A stretch of DNA of 12,603 bases. Source: DATJGF01 sp035495315 (GTDB lineage: Bacteria; Verrucomicrobiota; Verrucomicrobiia; Limisphaerales; UBA8199). The notes beneath the pieces are model-generated. The model was not told where the DNA came from and did not search any database. It saw nothing but the letters and a program-made list of their open reading frames with translations. Every line of letters begins with the position of its first letter. The first letter of the stretch is position 1. This document shows positions 1-7,534 of this stretch, piece by piece. The position numbers and the translations under genes were made by a program. Location: assembly GCA_035495315.1 (NCBI GenBank), contig DATJGF010000214.1, positions 1-12,603 of the forward strand. Reading direction: 5' to 3'.

Positions 1-552
1 GGCAAAGGTGCCCAGCAGGCCGTAGAGCACAATCCCCGGCCCGCTGAGCATCCGTGCTTTGCGCGTGGGCTCGGCATCGGCCCGAGTATCCTGCTCGAGC
101 GAGCATCGCCGCAGTCGTTGGCTGATCCAAATCCAAATCCCTAGAAAAATGAAGGCACGCATAATATAGGCCCACGGATTCTCGTACGCTTGCCTTTGAC
201 GTAATACTTTTTCCGCAGCCACCTCTTCCGGACGCGCCCATGGATAAAGTTCGTGTAACCCAAAACATATCGGGATAAAGAGCACCAGCATCAGCGGAAG
301 CACCAGATAGCCTGCCTCGAGGAACCGCCGCGTTGGGAAACCCCAGCGTCCACCGGTCAATGTATGAATCATTGCCACGAGAAAGCAGCCGAGCGACAAG
401 CCAAGCCAGAAGAGATAACCGAACAGATACGAAAAAAAGAATTGACTTCGCTCGACAAAAGCCCCGCAGACGGTGAGTGCTAGAGCTACAAGCCCGACAA
501 TCAATGCTATCACCTGGATGCGAGTGAGCAGCGATTTGAGTGTGTCGTTCAT
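1..552 (-). CDS. actF: Alternative complex III subunit ActF, N-terminal part (cut by window edge)
   Basis: ActF is one of the two large integral membrane subunits of ACIII, related to NrfD/PsrC and thought to help anchor the complex and handle quinol or protons. The readable part is 184 residues in one uninterrupted frame from an ATG at 552 to the window edge. Hydrophobic segments lie near residues 11-31, 43-63, 78-98 and 128-145, and another begins near 171. The stretch TGGRWGFPTRRFLEAGYLV followed by LHELYPWA fits the ActF family. The start is the first in-frame ATG, and I see no Shine-Dalgarno site before it. Unlike the upstream genes it is not coupled to its neighbour: 166 bases separate it from the actE stop. 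Identity rests mostly on position after actE and on the membrane pattern. The remainder, and any oxidase genes that often follow, lie outside the window. Confidence 0.88.
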   Translation of the reverse strand, partial: MNDTLKSLLTRIQVIALIVGLVALALTVCGAFVERSQFFFSYLFGYLFWLGLSLGCFLVAMIHTLTGGRWGFPTRRFLEAGYLVLPLMLVLFIPICFGLHELYPWARPEEVAAEKVLRQRQAYENPWAYIMRAFIFLGIWIWISQRLRRCSLEQDTRADAEPTRKARMLSGPGIVLYGLLGTFA

Positions 553-718
553 ACAAGACTCTGAAAACTGAAACCTGGCATCCGAAAAGAGCGGAAAGTC
601 CGAATCTCGATCCACACCCGAAACGGCGCGCCGGTAGGAATGTGGAAGCCAAACGATGATTTGAGATTGGCGAGCGAATCTGCCGAGTTCGGTATTCGGA
701 TTTCGGCCCTCGATTTTC
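553..718. other. actE-actF intergenic spacer with short repeats
   Basis: This 166-base gap has no open frame worth calling. It contains the repeat described at 691-720, a perfect 8-bp palindrome GGCGCGCC at 625-632, and a short CTGAAAACTGAAAC tract just before actF. No terminator with a T-run is visible, so readthrough into actF is likely. Confidence 0.6.
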
Positions 719-720
719 TC
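691..720 (-). repeat. Short degenerate CCGAAATCCGAA-type repeat, E/F boundary copy
   Basis: Read on the minus strand, this stretch carries GGCCGAAATCCGAA at 708-695. The identical 14-mer occurs on the plus strand at 1294-1307. On the plus strand TTCGGCCCTCG at 702-712 recurs exactly at 3487-3497, and the longer segment 702-720 nearly matches 3498-3515. It begins at the actE stop codon (719-721). I read it as one member of a dispersed intergenic repeat family, function unknown. Confidence 0.65.
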
Positions 721-1411
721 ATTTGTTGCCCTCCAGCTTCGCGCGTTCCTCGAGCGTCAATTGGGTAAGCGTCGTGTCCCGGCTTTTCTGCAATACGCGG
801 ATATAGGCAGCGATCGCCCAGCGGTCAGCCGGCTCCACGCGGCCCGCGTAAGAGTACATAACACCGTACCCTTGCGTGATGACATCGAAGAAATGACCGA
901 CTGGCGCCTGTCTTAAGCGGTCGATGTGGTAGGATGGAGGTGCGGGAAAACCTCGTTGGACGATCATGCCGTTGCCCGCACCGGTTCGCCCGTGACAGGG
1001 CGAACAGTATATATCAAAACGTTCCCTGCCCCGCTCCAACACCTCCCGCGTAACAATGAATGGAAAGGTCGTGACCAGGTTTGTGCCAATTTTGCCCGTA
1101 AAAAAGGCCTCATCCGCATTGAGGTGACCTCGCGCAACGGTGTGCGCCACCAGGGGCCGCGACGCCATCTGGTTGTCCTGAAAAAAATCGCTCGGGGCGA
1201 GCGGCTTGCTAAAAGGCTGCTGAAACATGTCGCGGCGACAGCCGGCCGCCGCGGCAGCCAGCACCAGTCCAGTCAACAGCCAGGCGAAGCGTCGGCCGAA
1301 ATCCGAAGCTCGAAGGCCGAAAGTCGAGACAAACCCGAAGCGTGAAGCCCTTGTTGCGAGCTTCCGCCTTTTTTCCATCTTCCATCTTTGACCTTCGGAT
1401 TTCTCACTCAT
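719..1411 (-). CDS. actE: Alternative complex III subunit ActE, monoheme cytochrome c lipoprotein
   Basis: ActE is the periplasmic monoheme cytochrome c of ACIII, in the electron exit path from the Fe-S/heme subunits. The chosen protein has 230 residues. It has a lipobox-like LAAAAAGC with the acceptor cysteine at residue 58, then the family-typical RRDMFQQP and HTVARGH segments. The heme site CSPCH is at 136-140, followed by NGMIVQRGF and PSYHIDRLRQAPVGHFFDVI. A Met in GVMYSYAG near 185 is a candidate distal heme ligand. The ATG at 1411 is preferred because GGAGG lies six bases upstream and it overlaps the actD end in ATGAGTGA. A later ATG at 1378 is possible. The frame also stays open upstream to 1546, but only inside actD. 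The 57-residue export leader is unusually long and partly made of repeat DNA (1294-1345). Confidence 0.93.
   Translation of the reverse strand: MSEKSEGQRWKMEKRRKLATRASRFGFVSTFGLRASDFGRRFAWLLTGLVLAAAAAGCRRDMFQQPFSKPLAPSDFFQDNQMASRPLVAHTVARGHLNADEAFFTGKIGTNLVTTFPFIVTREVLERGRERFDIYCSPCHGRTGAGNGMIVQRGFPAPPSYHIDRLRQAPVGHFFDVITQGYGVMYSYAGRVEPADRWAIAAYIRVLQKSRDTTLTQLTLEERAKLEGNK
1294..1345. repeat. Degenerate CCGAAATCCGAA-type repeat inside the actE leader
   Basis: The plus strand shows a run of CCGAA/TCGAA/CCGAAA units at 5- to 11-base spacing, starting with GGCCGAAATCCGAA at 1294-1307. That 14-mer is identical to the minus strand at 708-695. Read in the actE frame it encodes roughly residues 23-40 (FGFVSTFGLRASDFG), between the start and the hydrophobic export segment. 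A related TTCGGATTTC occurs at 1394-1403, also within actE. This appears to be an intergenic-type repeat absorbed into a coding sequence. Confidence 0.65.
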
Positions 1412-2000
1412 CCCACACCTCCGAGATCTTGAGCGGTTCCAATCCTTCAAGAAAATTCCATGTGCCTCCCCGCTCGAACTTGGGGTCTTCGGTTTCAATG
1501 CATAGAAAGAATCGATCGATGGAGGCGCGCTCGAACTCAGGCGCATTGAAAATCGGATGATGGGGTTGGGGAAGCCGGTTCAGCACGAGCATAGCGACCA
1601 GCGCTGAAAGTGACGCGATCAGCACGGTTAATTCGAACATGACGGGAATGAAATTGGGCCAACTATTATAGGGCCGCCCTCCGACATTGAGCGGATAGAG
1701 ACGGGCCATCGAATACCATTCCATAAAGTACCCCCCTAACCCACCAGCCATGCCTCCAACCAATGTGAAAAACGGAACCGAGCTGCCCTCGTGTCCGAGG
1801 GCCTCGGCCAATCCCTCGATCGGAAAGGGCGAGTAAGCATCCATCTCGCGATACCCCGCCGCATAGGCTCGCCTGGCCGCCGACAGCAATCGATCGTGCT
1901 CCTCAAATTCGGCAATCAGACCGTAAAGGGCCTTCTCCTCGGTTGCGATTGGGACCTGGGATGGAAATCCGAGAACTGCTGCGCGCTCCTCTGCATTCAT
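1404..2000 (-). CDS. actD: Alternative complex III subunit ActD (DUF3341-type membrane protein)
   Basis: ActD is the small membrane subunit of ACIII, without cofactors and considered structural. The protein has 198 residues. The N-terminal cytoplasmic part includes LYGLIAEFEEHDRLLSAARR and AYSPFPIEGL near residues 25-63, which is the DUF3341 pattern. Two membrane helices follow at about 75-97 (glycine-rich) and 118-141. Between them is LYPLNVGGRPYNSWPNFIP, well conserved in the family. The C-terminal part contains DRFFLCIETEDPKF near 162-175. The start is supported by AGGAGG seven bases upstream and by a four-base ATGA overlap with the actC stop. The 3' end overlaps the actE start. Both junctions suggest translational coupling. 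No sign of damage. Confidence 0.94.
   Translation of the reverse strand: MNAEERAAVLGFPSQVPIATEEKALYGLIAEFEEHDRLLSAARRAYAAGYREMDAYSPFPIEGLAEALGHEGSSVPFFTLVGGMAGGLGGYFMEWYSMARLYPLNVGGRPYNSWPNFIPVMFELTVLIASLSALVAMLVLNRLPQPHHPIFNAPEFERASIDRFFLCIETEDPKFERGGTWNFLEGLEPLKISEVWDE
1418..1422 (-). promoter_or_regulatory. Ribosome binding site that decides the actE start
   Basis: GGAGG on the minus strand sits six bases before the ATG at 1411, inside the end of actD. Good Shine-Dalgarno sites are scarce in this window, so this one favours 1411 over the alternatives at 1378 and 1546. Confidence 0.65.
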
Positions 2001-3412
2001 AGTCTGCCCTCCTTACGCTGCGCGATCAGCTCCCGCGACTCAGAAATCGAGATCATGGGAATGTAACGGATGAACAAACACATCAAGGTTAAGAACAGAC
2101 CAATGCTGCCCAATAGCGTCAGCCAATCCCAGATCGTCGGATAGAACATGGCCCAATTGGCTGGCATGAAATCCCTATGGAGGCTTTGGACGACGATCAC
2201 GAACCGTTCCAGCCACATGCCGATATTGACGGAGAGGGCAACCAGGAATAATGGGACGGTGTGCGTGCGCACCCAGCGAGACCAGAGCAACTGCGGCACG
2301 AAAACATTCACCGCCATCAGCAGCCAAAAGACCCAACCATAATCGCCGAAAGCACGGTCCCACATGATGTATCGCTCGAATGCCTCACCGCTGTACCACG
2401 CCATAAAGGCCTCCATGATGTAGCCATACGCGACCATCCAACCAGTGGCGAGCATCACACACGCCATATTGTTCAACGTGCGAACCGTGATGAGATTCTG
2501 AAATCCGAAGATCCGCCGGATCGGAAGGATCAGGTTGAGCACCATCGCGAACCCCGAATAGATCGCCCCTGCGACGAAATAAGGAGGAAAAATGGTGGAA
2601 TGCCAACCGGGAAGCTGAGCGACAGCGAAATCGAAACTGACGACGCTATGAACCGAAAGCACCAGTGGCGTTGCCAGTCCGGCCAGCAGCAGATACGCCG
2701 ATTGATGGTGCGTCCAGTGTTTAGCTGACCCACGCCAACCTAGCGCCCCCATGCCATAGAGAATCCGCTTCCATTTCGTGCGCGCCTTGTCACGTACCGT
2801 CGCCAGGTCCGGCACCACACCGATGTACCAGAAAATAAGGGACACGGTGAAGTAGGTGCTGACGGCGAAGAGGTCCCATACCAGGGGACTGCGAAATTGC
2901 GGCCACAGCGCCATCGTGTCCGGATAGGGGATAATAAAATAGAACACCCAAGGCCGGCCGAGGTGCAGCAGTGGGAACATGCCGGCGCAGATTACCGCAA
3001 AGAGTGTCATAGCCTCGGTGAAACGGTTGATCGTTGTGCGCCACTTTTGCAGCAGAAGCAACAGAATCGCTGAAATGAAAGTCCCGGCGTGCCCGATCCC
3101 GATCCACCAAACAAAATTGACGATCGCGAATCCCCACGCGATCGGGATGTTTATGCCCCAAATGCCAGGCCCTCGGAAAAGCAAATAGCCAATGGCAATT
3201 CCGAAAACCATCAGCATTGTCGAGGCAACCGCAAATCCCAGGAGCCACACCTTTTGATGCCGATGATGAAGCGGTTCTTCGGCGATTTGATCGCTGACGC
3301 TCTGATAAGTCTCACGCGGACTGAGTAGCTCCGCCGGATACCCCAGCAGCGTCACGGGATACGGCTTGCCAGGCACAAGCAACTGCGGTTCTGAACCTTG
3401 AATCGTCTCCAT
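1997..3412 (-). CDS. actC: Alternative complex III subunit ActC (NrfD/PsrC-like quinol-binding membrane subunit)
   Basis: ActC is the large membrane subunit that, with ActB, is thought to form the quinol oxidation site and possibly part of a proton path. The protein has 471 residues with about ten hydrophobic helices, the usual length and topology. The N-terminal soluble stretch (1-55) ends at HHRHQKVW. Family landmarks include WWIGIGHAGTFISAILLLL, INRFTEAMTLFAVICAGMFP followed by HLGRPWVFYF, HHQSAYLLLAGLATPLVLSV, and SLHRDFMPANW near the C-terminus. These match ActC rather than ActF and resemble NrfD/PsrC proteins. It begins 59 bases after the actB stop, with no clear Shine-Dalgarno site but with repeat sequence in the gap. 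It ends in an ATGA overlap with actD. The soluble Fe-S partner is ActB. Confidence 0.95.
   Translation of the reverse strand: METIQGSEPQLLVPGKPYPVTLLGYPAELLSPRETYQSVSDQIAEEPLHHRHQKVWLLGFAVASTMLMVFGIAIGYLLFRGPGIWGINIPIAWGFAIVNFVWWIGIGHAGTFISAILLLLLQKWRTTINRFTEAMTLFAVICAGMFPLLHLGRPWVFYFIIPYPDTMALWPQFRSPLVWDLFAVSTYFTVSLIFWYIGVVPDLATVRDKARTKWKRILYGMGALGWRGSAKHWTHHQSAYLLLAGLATPLVLSVHSVVSFDFAVAQLPGWHSTIFPPYFVAGAIYSGFAMVLNLILPIRRIFGFQNLITVRTLNNMACVMLATGWMVAYGYIMEAFMAWYSGEAFERYIMWDRAFGDYGWVFWLLMAVNVFVPQLLWSRWVRTHTVPLFLVALSVNIGMWLERFVIVVQSLHRDFMPANWAMFYPTIWDWLTLLGSIGLFLTLMCLFIRYIPMISISESRELIAQRKEGRL
2008..2013 (-). promoter_or_regulatory. Ribosome binding site for actD
   Basis: AGGAGG on the minus strand lies seven bases before the actD ATG at 2000, within the last codons of actC. 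Together with the ATGA overlap it fixes the actD start. Confidence 0.7.
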
Positions 3413-3427
3413 GGTGGTTCAAGTCCG

Positions 3428-3517
3428 GGTTCCGAAGGTCGAAGCTCCAATTGTAGAAAGGCGTTTCACTTTTACGCTTTCAAACCTTCGGCCCTCGTTC
3501 GGCCCTCAAATTCTCGG
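3428..3517. repeat. Degenerate TTCGGCCCTCG/CCGAAGGTCGAAG repeat at the actB-actC boundary
   Basis: The plus strand reads TTCGGCCCTCG at 3487-3497, identical to 702-712. It is followed at once by a second TTCGGCCCTC at 3498-3507. Segment 3498-3515 closely matches 702-720 at the actE/actF gap. GGTTCCGAAGGTCGAAGCTCC-like sequence at 3429-3449 belongs to the same degenerate style. The part from 3475 upward encodes the last 15 residues of ActB (SREFEGRTRAEGLKA), so the repeat straddles the actB stop. Confidence 0.6.
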
Positions 3518-6500
3518 CTACCAATTTCCTTTTCATACTTCACCCTTCCTTTCGCAGGCTCCAGGTCAGCATTCGGGTTTTGCACCTTGGTCAGGTACGT
3601 CGTCCGCGGGCGGGTGTTCAATTGCCCGAGCATTGGGTAATCCAGCGGATCGCGCTTGAGCCGCACGATTTTACTGGCTGGATTCGTGAGATCGCCGAAA
3701 ACAATCGCGTCAGTGGGACAGGCCTGCTGGCACGCTGTCTGAACTTCTCCGTCGCGGATCCGGCGGTTCTCCTTCTCTGCGGAGATGCGGGCGGCAGCTA
3801 TGCGCTGCACGCAATACGTGCATTTTTCCATCACGCCACGCCAGCGAACCGTCACCTCCGGGTTGTACATGGGCTTTAAGCTCGGCGTCTGATAATCGGT
3901 GTACCGTAGAAAATTGAATCGGCGAACCTTGTAAGGACAGTTATTCGAACAAAATCGAGTGCCGACGCAGCGCTGGTAAATCTGCAGGTTCAATCCCTCA
4001 CGGTCGTGGACCGCGGCTTCGACAGGACAGACCAATTCACAAGGAGCGTGCTCACAATGCATGCAGAGCACGGGGGCATGATTGAACTCCGGACTCTCGA
4101 GTGTGCCCTTATAGTAAGTGTCGATACGAAGCCAGAGCATCTCCCGGTTCTTATGGACTTGTTCCTTGCCGACCACCGGAACATTGTTTTCCACTTCGCA
4201 GGCCACCACACACGCGTTGCAGCCAATGCAGGCAGTCAGGTCGATCGACATGCCCCATTGGTAACCTTCGTATTTGTGCTCCTCTTCGTCGTACAGCGTT
4301 TCGTCCGGCTCCGGAACTTCGACGGAATTCTTGACGAGATCCGGCTGCGTGCGCAGCTGCTGCAGGGTTGTGGCTCTGTAAATTTGTCGTTCCGGACTAT
4401 GCAACGCGTGGTGCGTCTGGGTGGCCACCAGCACATGGTTTTGATTAGTGGAAATCAGCGTCGCGCCAGACCCAATCCAGGGTGCGTCGGCTGAGCGCAG
4501 ACCATAGGCGTTGAAGCCGACGTTTTGACCCACTCGGCCCACACGCCACCGCCCATACCCTAAGTGCACGGTGACGGATTCTTCCGCCTGACCGGGCATC
4601 ACCCAAATTGGGCCGCGTACCTTTCGCCCCTGCAACTGCAACTCCACCACATTGCCTGTCTGCAGGCCGGCGCGCTCTGCCACGAGCGGACTAATCAGTA
4701 CGGCATTATCCCAGGTCAGTTTATTCAACGGCTTCGGACACTCTTGCAGCCAGCCATTATTGGCAAAACGGCCATCCCACAAATTGGGATCAGGCCGAAA
4801 ACAGATTTCGAGATTCTCGACCCTCACCCGGCGTAGAGCCGGGGAACCAAAAAGGGCGATTCCATCACCAGATTCTTCCGCTGACGACAAACTTTGAACA
4901 ACGATGGAGGCTTTGGCGGGTGGTTGTCTGCGCGGGCTAAGTTTTTCAAATCCGCTCTTCACACGGACCGTTTTGACAGGCGCCTGCGACCCCGCAAGGA
5001 ATCCGTCATGCAGCGCACGACGCCAACCGTCCTCAAAATCCGGCCAAGGGTTCTGTTTCCGCCAGTACTCGTGAACGATTTCGTAATCAGTGCGAATTGG
5101 CTGCTGCTGAAACATCGCGCCAAGCAACTCATAAACAGATTTGCCATCGTACAAAGGGGCGATGAGTGGCTGCATCAGCGAGACCGTCCCGTCAAAGGCG
5201 CGAGCGTCTCCCCAGGACTCGAGGTAGTGGGTCTGAGGAATGTGCCAGGTGCACTGTGTTGCCGTCTCATCCAGATCCATTCCCAGGTGAATGCTTCGCT
5301 TCACTTTCCTAAGCAGCTCTCCAAAGCCAAGGTCTACCGGAGCCGTATACACCGGATTGCCTCCCAGAATGAATAGCGTCTCGACGGCTCCCGACCGCAT
5401 GCGTTCGATTAGCTGATGGAGCGATTGCAGTTGGTTAATCGGGCTCGCTTCGGCGGTGTCGCGATAAAAAACGGTATTACCCGTATTCCCAAGAGCCTGG
5501 TTGAGCCAATGAGCCAGCGCGTGGACTATTGGCGGCTGCCACTCGCCTGCAATCACGATGCTTCGCCCTCGATGTTGCTGCAGCTCCTTAACCAACGCGC
5601 CTAGCCACTGGGCCTGGGCTGAGGACAAGACCGTTCCCGTGTCTGCAATTGATGCGCCAAGTTGTTTTGCTAACGTGCGAGTGAAATCTTCAATCGATGC
5701 GCTTTCTAATGGGAGCCGGTGGTCGGCCATTGAACCGGTTACTGTCGGCGAACTTTCGACCAGGTACAACCGGCTCATTTCCTTGTTCCCAGCGCTGACA
5801 CGCCGCCCGTTAATAAACTGGCGGCTATAAAGCAAGTGTTCCGGGTGCGTGTAGAGGAAATCCGAATCGAGCGAAAGAATGACCGCAGCCTTGTCGAATC
5901 GATAATGGGTCTCGACGAACTCCCCAAATGCCATTTCAGCGCCCGCGCGGATGTTGTCGCGTGTGATTGGATCGTACTGACACCAATGCGCTTCCGGAAA
6001 CCTGCGCTGTAAGTCATCCAATTGAGAAGTGAGCGTCGGCGAGGTCACGGTTTCCGTGAGGAAATTCAGACCAGCTCCTTTCTTTGCTTCCTGTTCTTTC
6101 ACGAGCTCGACGAGATCGGACAGGAACAAAGCCCACGTGCTGATGTCTCCGGCGTAGTTTACGGTCTGCGACCGGTCTGGGTCGTACAGGTCGAGAATCG
6201 ATGCCTGAAGCCATACGTTCGAGCCGCTTGGAGTCGACGGATGCTGCGGGTTGCCGTCGACTTTGATCGGATGGCCTTCGCGGCTTTTTGCCAGCACACC
6301 CGTCGCAAACCCGCGCCACAACATGGATGTCGCATAGTAGAGCGGCTGCCCAGGCACCAATTCTTCGGGCTGTTTTACGTACGGAAAAATTTCCCGAACC
6401 GGCTGCTTGGTGCAGGCGCTCAACCCGGCCAATGCCATCGTCGCCGCCGCCATCTTCAAAAAACTCCGGCGACTCACCCCATCCCACCACTCGGAAGCGC

Positions 6501-6660
6501 CGGCGGGAAACTCTCGTTGAACCAGCTGTTTGAACTCTTCAGTTTCAGCAAGCTCCTCCAGACTCCGCCAGTAATCCTGGCCGCGCACGCCGTCCAGTTT
6601 GTGGCGCACTGCGGCGAGATCTACTTTCGGTATCGGTGTTTTCGATCCTTTGTCTTTCAT
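3472..6660 (-). CDS. actB: Alternative complex III subunit ActB (molybdopterin-oxidoreductase-like/Fe-S fusion)
   Basis: ActB carries the Fe-S clusters that pass electrons from quinol at ActC to the hemes of ActA and ActE. The protein has 1062 residues. Residues 1-60 are the family leader (RGQDYWRSLEELAETEEF). SRRSFLK with the twin arginine at 64-65, then a hydrophobic run ending LSAC83, indicates Tat export and possibly lipidation. The middle (about 100-790) is the molybdopterin oxidoreductase-like domain, which in this family lacks the cofactor. The C-terminal ferredoxin domain has cysteines 811/814/817/821, 866/869/874/878, 898/904/908 and 947/950/977/981. The third set lacks one cysteine (CVGTRFCSNNCP), so three [4Fe-4S] and one [3Fe-4S] are predicted, as known for ACIII. 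The ATG at 6660 overlaps the actA stop in ATGA. The frame is open upstream to 6906, but only inside actA. The last 15 residues come from repeat DNA. Confidence 0.95.
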   Translation of the reverse strand: MKDKGSKTPIPKVDLAAVRHKLDGVRGQDYWRSLEELAETEEFKQLVQREFPAGASEWWDGVSRRSFLKMAAATMALAGLSACTKQPVREIFPYVKQPEELVPGQPLYYATSMLWRGFATGVLAKSREGHPIKVDGNPQHPSTPSGSNVWLQASILDLYDPDRSQTVNYAGDISTWALFLSDLVELVKEQEAKKGAGLNFLTETVTSPTLTSQLDDLQRRFPEAHWCQYDPITRDNIRAGAEMAFGEFVETHYRFDKAAVILSLDSDFLYTHPEHLLYSRQFINGRRVSAGNKEMSRLYLVESSPTVTGSMADHRLPLESASIEDFTRTLAKQLGASIADTGTVLSSAQAQWLGALVKELQQHRGRSIVIAGEWQPPIVHALAHWLNQALGNTGNTVFYRDTAEASPINQLQSLHQLIERMRSGAVETLFILGGNPVYTAPVDLGFGELLRKVKRSIHLGMDLDETATQCTWHIPQTHYLESWGDARAFDGTVSLMQPLIAPLYDGKSVYELLGAMFQQQPIRTDYEIVHEYWRKQNPWPDFEDGWRRALHDGFLAGSQAPVKTVRVKSGFEKLSPRRQPPAKASIVVQSLSSAEESGDGIALFGSPALRRVRVENLEICFRPDPNLWDGRFANNGWLQECPKPLNKLTWDNAVLISPLVAERAGLQTGNVVELQLQGRKVRGPIWVMPGQAEESVTVHLGYGRWRVGRVGQNVGFNAYGLRSADAPWIGSGATLISTNQNHVLVATQTHHALHSPERQIYRATTLQQLRTQPDLVKNSVEVPEPDETLYDEEEHKYEGYQWGMSIDLTACIGCNACVVACEVENNVPVVGKEQVHKNREMLWLRIDTYYKGTLESPEFNHAPVLCMHCEHAPCELVCPVEAAVHDREGLNLQIYQRCVGTRFCSNNCPYKVRRFNFLRYTDYQTPSLKPMYNPEVTVRWRGVMEKCTYCVQRIAAARISAEKENRRIRDGEVQTACQQACPTDAIVFGDLTNPASKIVRLKRDPLDYPMLGQLNTRPRTTYLTKVQNPNADLEPAKGRVKYEKEIGSREFEGRTRAEGLKA

Positions 6661-7322
6661 CGATGGCACATGCTGCAATCTCGCAACTGGCTCAGGCGAA
6701 GACGACTGATGTGGTATTCGTTCAACAATTGAGCGCCCCGTTGTGCCTGGTCGCCCGGCGGCTCCCATTCCATGTTGTAGATTTGGTCTTTTGGGCGGAG
6801 TTGTTTTTCTGGTGCTTCGTGACAATCCAAACACCAGCGCATGTAAAGCGAGTGGGCTTTCCAAGTAAGGGGCATTTGATCCACGCGACCATGGCAGGTC
6901 GAGCATCCGATTCCCTTCTGGACGTGAACGGAATGGTTAAAAAAGACAAAGTCCGGCAGGTCATTGACTCGTTTCCAATGGACAGGCTGTCGTCTTGCGA
7001 GGCTGTTGCGCTCCGGCGCCAGCATCGGCGCGTCCGTCCACACCTTCGAATGGCAGCTCATGCAAGTCTCAGTTGGAGGAATACCCGCGAACGAGGAGGT
7101 TTCGACGGAAGTGTGGCAATAGCGACAATCCAGACCCAAACCGGCAACATGGTGTTGATGGCTAAAAGGGACCTCCTGCTGCACAGCGACCAGTGCGTTC
7201 GTGGTATAGGGAGACCAGTAAATAAGATAAACCAGCCCCCAAAAGGCAAAGAAGCCAAAAAATCCGCCCAGCAGCGATACTCGAGCTATGCTATTGCTGC
7301 TCTTGCCAAAAATTTGCGCCAT
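6657..7322 (-). CDS. actA: Alternative complex III subunit ActA, pentaheme cytochrome c
   Basis: ActA is the multiheme cytochrome c of ACIII. It takes electrons from the ActB clusters and passes them to ActE or to an external acceptor in the periplasm. The protein has 221 residues. One N-terminal membrane helix at about 14-36 acts as an uncleaved anchor. Five heme sites follow: CRYCH 66-70, CMSCH 87-91, CSTCH 140-144, CLDCH 164-168 and CSMCH 216-220. Five hemes and this length are typical. Extra histidines such as PFSHQHHV (53-59) and FFNHSVHV (127-134) are candidate axial ligands. It is the first gene of the operon. Its TGA overlaps the actB ATG. The start at 7322 is the first ATG before the anchor, with only a weak AAAGG upstream. 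No convincing minus-strand promoter was found. Confidence 0.96.
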   Translation of the reverse strand: MAQIFGKSSNSIARVSLLGGFFGFFAFWGLVYLIYWSPYTTNALVAVQQEVPFSHQHHVAGLGLDCRYCHTSVETSSFAGIPPTETCMSCHSKVWTDAPMLAPERNSLARRQPVHWKRVNDLPDFVFFNHSVHVQKGIGCSTCHGRVDQMPLTWKAHSLYMRWCLDCHEAPEKQLRPKDQIYNMEWEPPGDQAQRGAQLLNEYHISRLRLSQLRDCSMCHR

Positions 7323-7534
7323 TGCCTTTGTTGAAAGAATGCTCCCAAGGTATAATTGAGGCGCCTCTCCATTTCTCCTTTGGCTCGTTTCCTTTGGCCA
7401 GGCTCAGTACCGACCACCCGCGCATCGCGCCAACGGAGCCTTCTCGTGGAAAAACAGTGAAACAATCTTTACACAAAAGCCCCCGGGGTAAACTGGGGCG
7501 AACCCCCCATGACACAATGAGAACTGGCGATGTT

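Noticed and set aside
1412..1546. Upstream extension of actE to 1546
   Set aside because: It lies within actD and gives a serine/proline-rich sequence unlike ActE. The ATG at 1411 has a good ribosome binding site.
6661..6906. Upstream extension of actB to an ATG at 6906
   Set aside because: The extra 82 residues lie entirely inside actA in another frame and have no family resemblance. The ATG at 6660 overlaps the actA stop and begins the typical ActB leader.
7328..7356. TTGTTG, 17-base spacer, TATAAT on the plus strand just upstream of actA
   Set aside because: It resembles a sigma-70 promoter but points away from actA into a stretch without any plus-strand gene, and one such match is expected by chance. 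RNA-seq with 5' ends could revive it as a source of a small RNA.
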